Shown here piece after piece: positions 8,235 to 17,407 of a stretch of 64,000 nucleotides of DNA. The stretch is from contig CAZLWK010000005.1 in the NCBI GenBank assembly GCA_964563395.1, positions 1 to 64,000 of the forward strand. The letters run 5' to 3'. Every line of letters begins with the position of its first letter. The stretch's first letter is position 1. Below the pieces are notes generated by a model. It did not search any database and was not told where the DNA came from. It saw nothing but the letters and a program-made list of their open reading frames with translations. The DNA is from JBEVOS01 sp964563395 (lineage in GTDB: Bacteria; Pseudomonadota; Alphaproteobacteria; Caulobacterales; Aquidulcibacteraceae). The position numbers were made by a program, and so were the translations under genes.

Positions 8235-9551
8235 TCAGGCGTCCTTGCGGGCAAACAGGCGCGACATCGCCTCCAAATTGGAGCGCGCCGGCCCGGACGG
8301 CGGGCCCCGAAAATTCGGCGGATCGAAGCGCGGCGGCAAAATGGCGCGCTCCCAGTCAGGCTCGCCGCCTCGGCGGCGGAAATAATCTTCAGCCGCGCTG
8401 CGGCCGATTTCGTGCAAGCCGGCGAGCGTGGCGGCATCGGCGGCGGACAATTCCTTGAACCGCGCGATCTGCGCGTCGTCATAGGTGAGTCCGAGGCGTG
8501 TCAGCTCGGCGGGATCGTCCAAGCGCGCATCGAAGCGCTGGAAATGCAGCACCGGCACCGGCGACAGGCGCGCGCCGCGCATGTCCTCGATCTCGCTGTT
8601 GATGCGCCACGGCTTTGGCGGCGTTGACAAGGCCTGCATCGTCACGAGCGTTTGCAAGGCTGTGTCGTGGATCATCGCCTTCAACGCTTCGACAGCCTGA
8701 GCGGCGGCAGGCGCCAACAGGTAAAGCGGCATACGCTCCAATTCAGCGCGCGTCACGGCGGGGCGCCAGTATCCGGTGCCGATCGAGATCATCATCAGGC
8801 GATCATCGCCGGTAGCCCAATTGAATCCGTAAGGCGCGAGTGTCGCCACTTTCAGTAATTGCAGGCTCGGATCGTTGAGACCCGCGACACCGCCATCGAC
8901 AAACTCGCCTTCGACATTCGCGCCCGCTGGCGCGGGGGCGTCGTCGGCGAGGAGACGAATGCGTCGCTCTTCGAAGAAGGTCGGCGCCGCGGCGCTGGCG
9001 AGCACTAATTTGCGCAATAGCAACCGGCGATTGGGAAATCCTCCTTGCGGCCCTTCCCAAAAACGCGCCTTGGGATTGTTGGTCAACGTCCAGGCCGAGC
9101 CCGTGTCCAGCCGCTTCGCAAACACGGCGAACCCCGTGCGCAGTGCGGGCGAACCGAGTTCGTGATCGCCGAGCTCGCGCGCCAACGCCGCCTCGAGGCG
9201 GTCGGCGTCAAAGCGCGCGGAGCGAATGCCCGAGCGCGCGTCGGACGGATCGAACACGTTGGGCGCAAGCTCGTAATAGAGGCGCGTCACCTCTTCCACG
9301 GATCGCCCCATGGCGAGGGCCGCCGCGATGATCGACCCCGTCGACGTGCCGCCGATCAGATCGAAATAATCGCAAAGGCGGAAATTCTTGTCGCCGCTGC
9401 GCCGCTTCAATCGCCGCTCGATTTCGCCAAGGATGCCCGTTGCGAGAATCCCGCGCACGCCGCCGCCATCGATGGAGAGGATGCGCTTGGGGCCGACGCC
9501 GGTGAAGCGTTCATGCAGCATTTTCGCGGAAGGCGCAGGCATGCGCTTCAA
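8235..9551 (-). CDS. Patatin-like phospholipase
   Basis: Predicted cytoplasmic lipid acyl hydrolase, 438 residues. The catalytic dyad is intact: oxyanion loop GGGVRG (29-34), nucleophile elbow GTSTG with Ser70, and DGG with Asp219. The C-terminal 150 residues are helical and charged without a recognised domain. There is no signal peptide or membrane segment. The architecture resembles stand-alone patatins, some of which are membrane-attacking effectors in defence systems, but no cyclase, sensor or other defence gene is present here, so that role is not shown. It precedes the tandem muramidase gene and follows a methyltransferase gene by 62 bases. Confidence 0.88.
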   Translation of the reverse strand: MKRMPAPSAKMLHERFTGVGPKRILSIDGGGVRGILATGILGEIERRLKRRSGDKNFRLCDYFDLIGGTSTGSIIAAALAMGRSVEEVTRLYYELAPNVFDPSDARSGIRSARFDADRLEAALARELGDHELGSPALRTGFAVFAKRLDTGSAWTLTNNPKARFWEGPQGGFPNRRLLLRKLVLASAAAPTFFEERRIRLLADDAPAPAGANVEGEFVDGGVAGLNDPSLQLLKVATLAPYGFNWATGDDRLMMISIGTGYWRPAVTRAELERMPLYLLAPAAAQAVEALKAMIHDTALQTLVTMQALSTPPKPWRINSEIEDMRGARLSPVPVLHFQRFDARLDDPAELTRLGLTYDDAQIARFKELSAADAATLAGLHEIGRSAAEDYFRRRGGEPDWERAILPPRFDPPNFRGPPSGPARSNLEAMSRLFARKDA

Positions 9552-9613
9552 TCCCCAGCCAGCCCGAAGGCGCGTTCTCGCGCGCTGTCACTTTCCCAGG
9601 CGCGCATGGAAAA

Positions 9614-10300
9614 TCAATCTATCTGTACGGCTGCCTGGCCCTGAAGCGTGGAAAAGCCGATATAGCGATAGCTGATATTCTTTTCCCGAACGAATTCCTG
9701 GAACGCCCGGAATTCGTGTTCTCGCCAGTTCGGGTAATTGTAATACTCGTCGAACACGATGACGCAGCCCGATTGAATGCGCGGCGCGAACAGATCGAGC
9801 ACGGATTTCGTCGACGAATAGAGATCCGCGTCCATGTGCAGGAGGGCGGCGGGTCCGGCATTGTTCGCGAGAAAGGCCGGCACGGTGGCGTCGAACCAGC
9901 CGGCATGCAGGGTCGCATTGGCCGGCGTTTTCGGAAGACGTCCTTTCTGGTGAAACCGCCCCGCCTGTTCGGCGGTGCCGGTCCAATCCTCGGGCAAGCC
10001 CTCGAAGCTGTCGAAGCCGTGCACCGCTCCGGCCCAGCGTTCGGCGATGAAACGCAGGGTCTTTCCCTTGGCCACGCCGAACTCGCAGACGAGGCCGTTC
10101 GGCGTGGCCGCCTTCGCTTTGCGCACGGCGAAATCCAGCAGCGCATAACGATCGGAAAACAGCATCGCCGTCTTCAGATGCTTCTCGATATAATCGGCGC
10201 TCTCCTTCTTGGCCCTCAGCCTCAGGTCCAGCATCAGGTCCTGAACGAGGTATTTGTGGACGATCCGGCGATAGAGCCGGCCGACGAAACGATTGTCCAT
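9614..10300 (-). CDS. TylF/MycF-family class I methyltransferase
   Basis: SAM-dependent O-methyltransferase of 228 residues, related to macrocin O-methyltransferases that modify sugars. The SAM-binding segment is VCEFGVAKGKTLRFIAE; HGFDSFEGLPEDW and LLHMDADLYSSTKSVLD are hallmark motifs of the TylF family, with the aspartates placed to bind a metal; VFDEYYNYPNW follows. The neighbouring divergent glycosyltransferase suggests a role in surface polysaccharide or LPS modification, but the substrate cannot be read from sequence. The start ATG at 10298-10300 is the natural one. Confidence 0.85.
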   Translation of the reverse strand: MDNRFVGRLYRRIVHKYLVQDLMLDLRLRAKKESADYIEKHLKTAMLFSDRYALLDFAVRKAKAATPNGLVCEFGVAKGKTLRFIAERWAGAVHGFDSFEGLPEDWTGTAEQAGRFHQKGRLPKTPANATLHAGWFDATVPAFLANNAGPAALLHMDADLYSSTKSVLDLFAPRIQSGCVIVFDEYYNYPNWREHEFRAFQEFVREKNISYRYIGFSTLQGQAAVQID

Positions 10301-10395
10301 TGCGGGCCGCTTGTCCGAGGGCGTCGCCGCCGGGCGGCGGGCGCCGGCTTATAGCCCCGACTTGGCGCTTGTGAAACGACCGCCTACCAAGGCGC

Positions 10396-11178
10396 ATGCC
10401 GCCTGACCCGCCGCCCGCCCCACGCCTGTCGATCGCCATGTGCGTCCGCAACGAGGCCGAGCGGCTTGGCGCGTGCCTGAAAGATGCCGCGTTCGCGGAC
10501 GAGATCGTCGTCATCCTGGACCGAAGCACCGATGACAGCGCCGCCATCGCCCGCGCGGCCGGCGCCGTCGTTATCGAGGGCGCCTGGGAGCTGGAAGGCC
10601 CCCGGCGGAACGCCGCCATCGCGGCGTGCGGCGGCGATTGGATCCTCGAACTCGACGCCGATGAAACGATCGGTCCCGCGCTAGCCGCTGAAATCCGTGA
10701 GGCTATCGCCGCCCCGGCGGCGCCGATTTACGTGGCGCCGTTGGACAATCGCATCGGCGGCGTCAACGTGCGCCACGGCTGGGGGCCCTATAACGGCCCG
10801 AGCGCGAAGGCCTGTCTGTTTCGCAAGGGCGCGAAAAGCTGGGGCGCGGGGCGGGTTCACCCCGCGGTCTCCTATGTCGGCGAGAAGGCCTGGCTAAAGA
10901 CGCCGCTGCGGCACGACATTTTTCCCGACATCGCCGGCGTTTTCGCCAAGCTGAACCATTATACGAACCTCGCCGCGCTGGACCTTGCCGATACGGGAAG
11001 CGCCGGGTCGCGCGCTCACGCGATCCGGCGCTTTTTCACCCGCTTCTGGAAGGCGTTTGTCTCGAGGCGCGGCTACAAGGAGGGCCATTATGGGCTGGCG
11101 ATCAGCGTCATGGCCGGCTTGTTTCCGCTTCTGACGCATTTGAAGGCGCAGGAAATCCTCTCGCGCAAATCGCCTTAG
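10396..11178 (+). CDS. Family 2 glycosyltransferase, WaaE/KdtX-like
   Basis: Transfers a sugar from a nucleotide donor, probably to lipopolysaccharide core or another surface glycan. At 260 residues it matches the small WaaE-type enzymes. The GT-A signature is visible: SIAMCVRNEAERL at the N-terminus, DEIVVILDRSTDDS, and the metal-binding WILELDADE. A tail with hydrophobic residues (YGLAISVMAGLFPLLTHLKA) could sit on the membrane. It diverges from the TylF-like methyltransferase, 95 bases away. Confidence 0.85.
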   Translation: MPPDPPPAPRLSIAMCVRNEAERLGACLKDAAFADEIVVILDRSTDDSAAIARAAGAVVIEGAWELEGPRRNAAIAACGGDWILELDADETIGPALAAEIREAIAAPAAPIYVAPLDNRIGGVNVRHGWGPYNGPSAKACLFRKGAKSWGAGRVHPAVSYVGEKAWLKTPLRHDIFPDIAGVFAKLNHYTNLAALDLADTGSAGSRAHAIRRFFTRFWKAFVSRRGYKEGHYGLAISVMAGLFPLLTHLKAQEILSRKSP

Positions 11179-11378
11179 TTCGTGACGGCGCCCGTCACGG
11201 CGCCGACGCCCGCGCCGATCGCTGCCCCTTCAGCCGCATCGCCGTCGCCGACATTATTGCCCACCGCGGCCCCGACAGCGCCGCCCACCACGGCCCCGCC
11301 GGCCGCCGCGCCCAACGTGCCGCAGCTCGCCGCGAAGACGCACATCAGCGCCAAGAGTCCCAGTTTGGCTTTCATCAT
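11175..11378 (-). CDS. Small glycine-zipper lipoprotein
   Basis: 67-residue lipoprotein: signal MKAKLGLLALMCVFAASC with a lipobox ending in the modified cysteine, then a glycine-zipper repeat (GAAAGGAVVGGAVGAAVGNN, GAAIGAGVGAVTG). Such proteins pack small-residue helices in or on membranes; the exact role is unknown. A second ATG one codon downstream (11375) is equally possible. The 3' end overlaps the convergent glycosyltransferase gene by four bases. Confidence 0.75.
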   Translation of the reverse strand: MMKAKLGLLALMCVFAASCGTLGAAAGGAVVGGAVGAAVGNNVGDGDAAEGAAIGAGVGAVTGAVTN

Positions 11379-11484
11379 GGAATGATCCAATCCTGAATTG
11401 TCCGATGGCGGAAAAACGCGAGCCCTTCGCGCGGGTTCCAAGGAGGCTTCCAAGCGTCTTGAAAACGCGCGAAAACGAGACCGC

Positions 11485-11560
11485 GCCGCCATAGCTCAGC
11501 TGGTAGAGCACCTGATTTGTAATCAGGGGGTCGGGGGTTCGAGTCCCTCTGGCGGCACCA
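11485..11560 (+). tRNA. tRNA-Thr (TGT)
   Basis: Acceptor stem GCCGCCA pairs with TGGCGGC, D-arm TAGCTCAGCTGGTAGAGC, T-arm GGGGGTTCGAGTCCCTC, encoded CCA. The anticodon loop TTTGTAA gives TGT, threonine. Confidence 0.95.
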
Positions 11561-11598
11561 TCGGAACGACCTCCCGACACTCGCGCTTATCAAGGTCC

Positions 11599-11763
11599 AT
11601 GAGCGTATCCCCGCCTCCGCCCCTCCCCACGCCGCCAAGCGATGTGCTCGAAGACGGCCAGGAGGAGGTCTTTTCCCGCATCGAGGTGGAACAGGGCCGC
11701 ATTGAGCACGCGCCGGCGCCCGCGCCCAAAGAGCGCACTGAGACCGATCGCGATCTCGCTTAA
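11599..11763 (+). CDS. Short acidic, proline-rich hypothetical protein
   Basis: 54 codons from ATG 11599 to TAA, encoding a proline-rich head (PPPPLPTPPSD) and an acidic body (EDGQEEVFSRIEVEQGRIEH). Third codon positions are GC-rich as in real genes nearby, and the ORF ends 31 bases before the cytochrome gene. I recognise no family, and there is no strong ribosome site, so it may be spurious. Confidence 0.35.
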   Translation: MSVSPPPPLPTPPSDVLEDGQEEVFSRIEVEQGRIEHAPAPAPKERTETDRDLA

Positions 11764-11794
11764 GAGTCCGCGCGTGGCGAACGGAGCGCGGACC

Positions 11795-12262
11795 ATGGGC
11801 AGGCTTTCTGGAGCGCTCCTTGCGACGCTTCTCGCATCCGCTTGCAGCGCTGCGCCGAGCGCGCCGCCGGCGACGCCAGCCGCTCAGACCAACGAGCCAA
11901 GCATCGCGCGGAGCGTCGATATGAGCGCTCTGCCCCCACCTTTCGCGGACGCCGATTATGAGGCCGGCCGGCGCTTGGCTGCGCAATGCCGATCTTGCCA
12001 CCTGCTCACAGCCGATGGACCGGGCCGTGTCGGCCCGCCTCTGGGAGGCGTCTTCGGCCGCCGAGCCGGATCAGTCGAAGGGTTCGCCTATTCCGAGGCG
12101 ATGAAGAACGCGAACTTTGCCTGGGACGCGGAGCGGCTCGATCAATGGCTCGCCAATCCGCGGGATTTTCTTCCAGGCAACCGGATGAGCTTTCCAGGTG
12201 TGCCGAACGTTCAGGACCGGACCAATCTCATTGCCTTCCTGATGATCGAGACGAAAGATTGA
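11795..12262 (+). CDS. Membrane-anchored class I cytochrome c (lipoprotein)
   Basis: Electron carrier of 155 residues. The N-terminus is a lipoprotein signal (MGRLSGALLATLLASAC), so the heme domain is probably tethered to the periplasmic face of a membrane. The heme motif is CRSCH; the distal part GPPLGGVFGRRAGS, FAYSEAMKNANFAWD and the axial methionine in PGNRMSFPG are typical of c2/c-550 types. An upstream in-frame start would add an arginine-rich segment unlike an export signal. Its stop abuts the convergent RND permease stop with no gap. Confidence 0.85.
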   Translation: MGRLSGALLATLLASACSAAPSAPPATPAAQTNEPSIARSVDMSALPPPFADADYEAGRRLAAQCRSCHLLTADGPGRVGPPLGGVFGRRAGSVEGFAYSEAMKNANFAWDAERLDQWLANPRDFLPGNRMSFPGVPNVQDRTNLIAFLMIETKD

Positions 12263-15200
12263 TCATTCCGCAGCCTGGCCGGCGGCGATCTCACCCTGCT
12301 CGTAAGCCTCGATCTCGCGCGCGGTTTTTTCGGGCGAGGCCGTGTAGCGCGCCATGAGATCATAAGCCGCCGGCACCACAAAAAGCGTCATCAACGTCGC
12401 CACGCCAAGGCCGAAGAAGATGACCACGCCGATGGTGAGCCGGCTTTCCGCGCCCGCGCCGTGCCCGACGATCAAGGGGATGGCCCCTACGATCGTGGCC
12501 AGATTGGTCATCAGAATTGGCCGGATGCGCAAATCTGACGCCTCCATGATGGCGTCGCGAATGGATCGCCCTTCGTCGCGAAGCTGATTGGCGAATTCGA
12601 CGATCAGAATGCCGTTCTTGGCGGCCAAGGCGATAAGGATGATGAGACCGATCTGGCTGTAGATGTTCAGCGTGTTGTCGAACAGGAACAGGCCAAACAA
12701 GCCGCCCGCCAGCGCAAGCGGAACGGTCATCATGATCACGAGCGGGTGGATGAAGCTCTCGAATTGCGCCGCAAGCACCAAGAACACGATCAATAGTGCA
12801 AATCCGAAGGCGAAAATGATGGCGCCGGAAGCCTGTTTGAATTGGCGCGCCGCGCCCTGATAATCGATGGCGATAGGCTGATCGCCAATTTCCTGGCGCG
12901 CCGCGTCTTCCAAAACGGCGAGCGCATCGCCGATGGCGAAACCCGGCGCGATCGAGGCGCTGATCGTGATCGCGGCCTGACGATTGAAACGGCGGCGCTC
13001 GGCTGAATCGCCGCGTGTCTCGTACGTCACGATCGTGCTGAGCGGCACGAGCTCGCCCGTACGGTCCGATCGGACATATTTGTTGCTGAGATCGGCGATG
13101 TCGGACCGCTCTCCGCGCTCAGCCTGGAGGTAGACGTAATATTCCTCGCCATCATCGGTGATGGTGTTGACGCGGCGCGCGCCCATCGTGGCCTCGAGCG
13201 TGCGCCCGATGCTCTGCACCGAAACGCCGAGCGCGGCGGCGCGCTCCCGGTCGATATTGACGAGCACGCGCGGCGAATTGGGTTCATAGTTTGTGCGCGG
13301 TCGCATGAAGCGTGGATCGTCACGCAAACGGGCGACGACCGCCTCCGCGACGGGGGCCACGACCGCATAATCCGAGCTCGTCAGCGTGATCGAAGCGCCG
13401 TCGCCGCCGCCTCCCCCGCCTCCCCCGCCCTGAAACGGATTGAGCATGCGCACGCGAATGACGGCGCCGGGTACTTCGCCCATCCGCTGATTGAGCTCGC
13501 GCTCAACTTCGAGGCCCGACCGGTCGCGTTCCTCCCACGGCGCGAGGAAGACACGTGCAAGGCCGCTGGAAAAACGATTGGTGCCTTGGTCGCCGAAACC
13601 GGGCGAAACCACGAGAATACGCGTCGCCTCGCCGCTTTCGACATATTCCATCAGGATCGCTTCGACCTGATCCATCACGCGCTTAGTGTATTCAAAGCCC
13701 GAGCCCTCGGGCGCTTGGACATTGATCAGAAGGTTGCCGCGATCCTCCTGCGGCGTCAGTTCCGATGAAAGCGACACGAAAAGGAAGCCGCCAAGAGCGC
13801 ACACGGCGGCGAAACCGATCAGCACGAAATGCTTGGCTTCCAATGCCGCCTCAAGCGAAGCGCGATAGGACTTGCGCACCCGATCGAGCAGGCTCTCCGT
13901 AAATCGATGCAGACGCGTGCCCTGCTTGGCCGGGCGCAGCAGCTTCGAACACATCATGGGCGAGAGTGAGAGCGCCGCGAACGCCGAAATCACGATGACG
14001 CCGGCTATGGTCACGGCCAATTCGGTGAAGAGCTTGCCGACATAGCCGCCCACGAAAAGCAGCGGCGCGAACACGGCGACCAGAACGGCGGTGGTGGCGA
14101 CAATGGCGAAATAGACCTGACGCGCACCGCGCATGGCCGCCACCGCCCGCGGCTCGCCGAGCGTGTCCATGCGCCGCTGCACGTTCTCAAGAACGACAAT
14201 GCTGTCATCGACCACAAGGCCGATGGCCAGAACCAAGGCCATCAGGGTGAGCAGATTGATGGAGAAGCCGAAGAGAGCGAGTACGGAAAAGGCGCCGATA
14301 AGACACACCGGAATGACCGCCGCCGGCACGAACGCCGCCCGCCACGAGCCCAGGAAGAGATAGATGACCAGGATGACAAGGGCCGTCGCCTCAAGCAGCG
14401 TCATCCACACGCGCTCGATGGCGCGGTCGATGAAGACCGTGGAATCGTAGGCGACATAGGCCTGCGTTCCCTCGGGAAAATTGACGCTCAATTCGTTGAG
14501 CTTGTCCTTGACCCGCCGCCCCACGTCGAGCGCATTCGATTGCGATTGGCGGACGATGCCAAGGCCAACCTGATCGACCGCATTGCCTCGGAACAGCCGC
14601 CTCACCTCTTCCGGCGCGATTTCAACGCGCGCCACATCGCCAAGGCGCACCACCGCCTGATCGATCAGGCCGGTGCGCCCTATGGGCAGGCGCGCGAACT
14701 CCTCCGGCGTCTGGAAGGCGCGGGCCACGCGCACCTGATAATCGCGCTCCACGCTTTGCACGTAGCCGGCAGGCAATTCCACATTCTGCGAGCGGAGCGC
14801 CGTTTCAACATCGTCGACCGTGAGCCCGCGCGCTGCCAAGGCGCCGGTGTCGATCCAGATGCGCAGCGCGGCCCGCGCGCCGCTCAGGCGCACATTCGCC
14901 ACGCCGTCGATGATCGACAATTGATCGATCACGTAGCGGTCGGCGTAATCGGCCAGCGCCAGTGGATCGAGCGTTGTGGAAGCAAGGCTGAACCAGATGA
15001 TCGGATCTGCGTCAGCATCCGCCTTGGAGACGACGGGCTCGTCCACGTCCGCGGGCAATTGCTGGCGCGCGCGGCCCACCGCGTTGCGGACATCGTTGGC
15101 GGCGGCTTCCAAGTCACGGCCAAGATTGAATTCGACATTGATCGAGGCGCGTCCGTCGCGGCTGGTCCCGCTGATCGTGTCGATCCCTTCAATGCCGGAC

Positions 15201-15412
15201 AATTGATCTTCGATGATCCGCGTGACTTGCGTCTCAACCACTTGCGCCGAAGCGCCGCGATAGGAGACATCGACGGACACGACTGGCCGGTCGACATCGG
15301 GCAATTCGCGCAATGGCAGGCGAAAGAACGCCACCGCGCCGAAGGCGATGACGATCAATGACAGCACTGTCGCCAACACAGGCCGGCGAACGGAAATGTC
15401 CGAAAGCGTCAT
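12263..15412 (-). CDS. RND-family efflux permease (HAE1-like)
   Basis: Inner-membrane proton-driven pump of 1049 residues, the usual length for AcrB/OqxB-type transporters. It begins MTLSDISVRRPVLATVLSLIVIAFG and has the twelve-helix duplicated layout; LVVDDSIVVLENV in TM4 carries the paired aspartates used for proton relay. The porter domain holds an unusual nine-glycine run near residue 661. It pairs with the adaptor gene directly upstream (one base between them). No outer-membrane channel gene is nearby, so it likely borrows one from elsewhere. The substrate is not predictable. Confidence 0.93.
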   Translation of the reverse strand: MTLSDISVRRPVLATVLSLIVIAFGAVAFFRLPLRELPDVDRPVVSVDVSYRGASAQVVETQVTRIIEDQLSGIEGIDTISGTSRDGRASINVEFNLGRDLEAAANDVRNAVGRARQQLPADVDEPVVSKADADADPIIWFSLASTTLDPLALADYADRYVIDQLSIIDGVANVRLSGARAALRIWIDTGALAARGLTVDDVETALRSQNVELPAGYVQSVERDYQVRVARAFQTPEEFARLPIGRTGLIDQAVVRLGDVARVEIAPEEVRRLFRGNAVDQVGLGIVRQSQSNALDVGRRVKDKLNELSVNFPEGTQAYVAYDSTVFIDRAIERVWMTLLEATALVILVIYLFLGSWRAAFVPAAVIPVCLIGAFSVLALFGFSINLLTLMALVLAIGLVVDDSIVVLENVQRRMDTLGEPRAVAAMRGARQVYFAIVATTAVLVAVFAPLLFVGGYVGKLFTELAVTIAGVIVISAFAALSLSPMMCSKLLRPAKQGTRLHRFTESLLDRVRKSYRASLEAALEAKHFVLIGFAAVCALGGFLFVSLSSELTPQEDRGNLLINVQAPEGSGFEYTKRVMDQVEAILMEYVESGEATRILVVSPGFGDQGTNRFSSGLARVFLAPWEERDRSGLEVERELNQRMGEVPGAVIRVRMLNPFQGGGGGGGGGDGASITLTSSDYAVVAPVAEAVVARLRDDPRFMRPRTNYEPNSPRVLVNIDRERAAALGVSVQSIGRTLEATMGARRVNTITDDGEEYYVYLQAERGERSDIADLSNKYVRSDRTGELVPLSTIVTYETRGDSAERRRFNRQAAITISASIAPGFAIGDALAVLEDAARQEIGDQPIAIDYQGAARQFKQASGAIIFAFGFALLIVFLVLAAQFESFIHPLVIMMTVPLALAGGLFGLFLFDNTLNIYSQIGLIILIALAAKNGILIVEFANQLRDEGRSIRDAIMEASDLRIRPILMTNLATIVGAIPLIVGHGAGAESRLTIGVVIFFGLGVATLMTLFVVPAAYDLMARYTASPEKTAREIEAYEQGEIAAGQAAE

Positions 15413-15413
15413 C

Positions 15414-16544
15414 TTAGGTCGGCCGCGCTGGCGCGATCGCGCCCTCGGCGGCGTCCGGCGCGGTTAACCGCACGGCTTGATCGGGACGCACGCGGGTCAC
15501 GCCTTCGACGATCACACGCTCGCCCACGGCGACGCCTTCCAGAATTTCGACAAGGCCGCCCGCGCGCATTCCGGTTCGCACGGGGCGTCGCTCGGCCTTC
15601 AAGACGCCGTCCGCTTCGGCGACGACATAGAGATAGGCGCCGTCGCCCTGCTCGACGATCGCCGGCTCCGGCGCGGCGATCGCGGTGCGCGGATTGGCGC
15701 GGATCGTCACCGTCATCAGCATGCCGGGACGCAATTGCTCATCCGAGTTCGGGAGAATGGCGCGCACGCGCAAAGTTCGGGTTTCCGGCGATATGCGGCT
15801 GTCGACGTGATCGACACGGCCGCGAAACTCCCGATCCGGAAAGGCCGCCGTGCGCGCGACGATCTCCACGCCGCGCGCTACGCTGGCGATCCGAGATTCA
15901 GGCACGTCGAAATCGAGTTTGATTTCGGAAATATCGTCCAGAGTCGAAATGGGGTCGCCGGGGCTTACCAATTGGCCAGGGCTGGCGGTGCGCAAGCCCA
16001 TGACGCCATTGAAGGGCGCGCGAATGATGCGGTCGGCGATGCGCGATTGCCCCGCTTCGACACGGGCCCGCGCGGACTCGGCGGCCGCGCGCACTTCGTT
16101 GAGTTTCGCACGCGGCGCAAAGCCCCGCTCGAACAAGGCCTCGAAACGGGCGCGCTCGTCGGCGGCGGCGATCTCCGCCGCTCTAGCCTCCGCCAGATCG
16201 GCCTGTTGTTCGACGCTGGCGAGCTCCACCAGCACCTGGCCGCGGCGCACGCGATCCCCGCTCTCGAAACGGATAGCCCGAATGACGTCGGCGACCTTGG
16301 GCGTCACCACGATGCTTTCGCGGGCCTGCGCTGTGCCGAGCGCTTGAACGCCGTCCGTGAATTCCTGTTCAGACACCGCCACCGCCTCGACCAGGACGGC
16401 GCTGTCTGGGCCGCCGGGCGGGCCCGCGGCCGCCGCGCCGCCGCCGTCGGGAACGATACTCTTGAACAGGATGACCCCCGCCATGACGGCGAGGACCGCG
16501 GCGACCGCGGCCGCAAATCCGAAGCGCCTGACCAAGGCGATCAT
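15414..16544 (-). CDS. RND efflux periplasmic adaptor (membrane fusion protein)
   Basis: 376-residue HlyD/AcrA-type adaptor linking the RND permease to an outer-membrane channel. It has an N-terminal membrane anchor (AAAVAAVLAVMAGVILF), then a lipoyl-like half (VRRGQVLVELASVEQQADL), a helical hairpin rich in Ala/Glu/Arg, the second lipoyl half (IIRAPFNGVMGLRTASPGQLVSPGDPI, split by the hairpin) and beta-barrel and membrane-proximal domains (LRPGMLMTVTI). No lipobox is present. It starts the two-gene operon. Confidence 0.92.
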   Translation of the reverse strand: MIALVRRFGFAAAVAAVLAVMAGVILFKSIVPDGGGAAAAGPPGGPDSAVLVEAVAVSEQEFTDGVQALGTAQARESIVVTPKVADVIRAIRFESGDRVRRGQVLVELASVEQQADLAEARAAEIAAADERARFEALFERGFAPRAKLNEVRAAAESARARVEAGQSRIADRIIRAPFNGVMGLRTASPGQLVSPGDPISTLDDISEIKLDFDVPESRIASVARGVEIVARTAAFPDREFRGRVDHVDSRISPETRTLRVRAILPNSDEQLRPGMLMTVTIRANPRTAIAAPEPAIVEQGDGAYLYVVAEADGVLKAERRPVRTGMRAGGLVEILEGVAVGERVIVEGVTRVRPDQAVRLTAPDAAEGAIAPARPT

Positions 16545-16669
16545 GTAATCTTCCTTACACCCAGCGCCGATATGGGCCGCCCATCCGGCAAAATCCAGGC
16601 GCGCGGCTTTGTCTTATTCTACGCGCTTGAACCGGGATGGCTTACTCGGAAAGCGTGAAGGTTCCTTCA

Positions 16670-17407
16670 TCACCGGCGCACGGCGGCGCCCCGCTGACTC
16701 CAAAAACCGATCAGCAGCGCCGGCTCGGCAGCCGGATCCTCGGCGTCGAAGCGAACGCCCGCCTGTATCCCGCGTCCGCGATCGTTAAGGCGCACGATGG
16801 AAAACTGCGCCTTGGTGGTGGATCGGCCGACCTCCGGCGCGTCCGTGAAAGCCTCGGCAAGGGCGAGCCAGCGCTCGCTCGGACGATAGCCGAACGTCAG
16901 GTCGAAGCGGCCCCGTGCGCAGCCGCCCTCAAGAGTCCGCACGCCGGCCTCGGCGTTCACAAAAGCGCGACCGCCTCGGGTGGAGACGCCAGCCAAGCCG
17001 CGAACCTCCCCGCCAAGGCGCCCGCAATCGACATCCTCGCGGTCAGAGCGCCAAAGGGCCGTGCCCTGGGCCGCCGTCACGAACCGACCTTGGCGCCTCA
17101 GAATGGTCTTAAGCCCGACCTGCGCTTCTCCGCGCACCTCCGCGCCGTCAATAGTTTCGCTGGTTTCGATCCAAGGCTTGGCGACGAAGGCCAACGCCTC
17201 GCCGATCGGCGTCTCGGAATAGATTTGGCTCTCCAGGAAGAGCGAGCCGTCCTCGCGCTCCCCGGCGACCTCAGTATGGATCGTTTGTCCGCCGGCGGGC
17301 GCGATCCACGCCCCCGCGAGCGCGGGGGCGGGCGCAAGGCCCGCCGCCAGCGCTAGGCATCGTAGCCAGGATTGACCCGGTCGAGCTTGCGCAGAAGCGC
17401 GGGCCAA
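16670..17407 (-). CDS. Predicted outer-membrane beta-barrel-like protein, unknown function
   Basis: About 245 residues. A TTG at 17405-17407 gives MARASAQARPGQSWLRCLALAAGLAPAPALAG in pieces that read as a basic n-region, hydrophobic core and ALAG cleavage site, so I use it although it overlaps the end of the aldolase gene by 55 bases; no ATG is available in frame near there. The mature part shows alternating polar and hydrophobic residues and many glycines and aromatics (YSETPIGEALAFVAKPWIE, RFDLTFGYRPSERWLALAEAF), as in transporter-like barrels. I cannot name a family. Confidence 0.55.
   Translation of the reverse strand: MARASAQARPGQSWLRCLALAAGLAPAPALAGAWIAPAGGQTIHTEVAGEREDGSLFLESQIYSETPIGEALAFVAKPWIETSETIDGAEVRGEAQVGLKTILRRQGRFVTAAQGTALWRSDREDVDCGRLGGEVRGLAGVSTRGGRAFVNAEAGVRTLEGGCARGRFDLTFGYRPSERWLALAEAFTDAPEVGRSTTKAQFSIVRLNDRGRGIQAGVRFDAEDPAAEPALLIGFWSQRGAAVRR

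Noticed and set aside
6715..9551. CBASS or prophage lysis cassette
   Set aside because: No nucleotidyltransferase/cyclase, accessory, holin, integrase or structural phage gene is adjacent, so neither label is supported.
11254..11580. Minus-strand frame across tRNA-Thr
   Set aside because: It reads through the tRNA antisense and part of the lipoprotein gene in another frame; typical false prediction around tRNAs.
15477..16658. Long plus-strand frame opposite the efflux adaptor
   Set aside because: Composition is that of an antisense frame (H/R/D-rich); the adaptor on the other strand is a clear family member.
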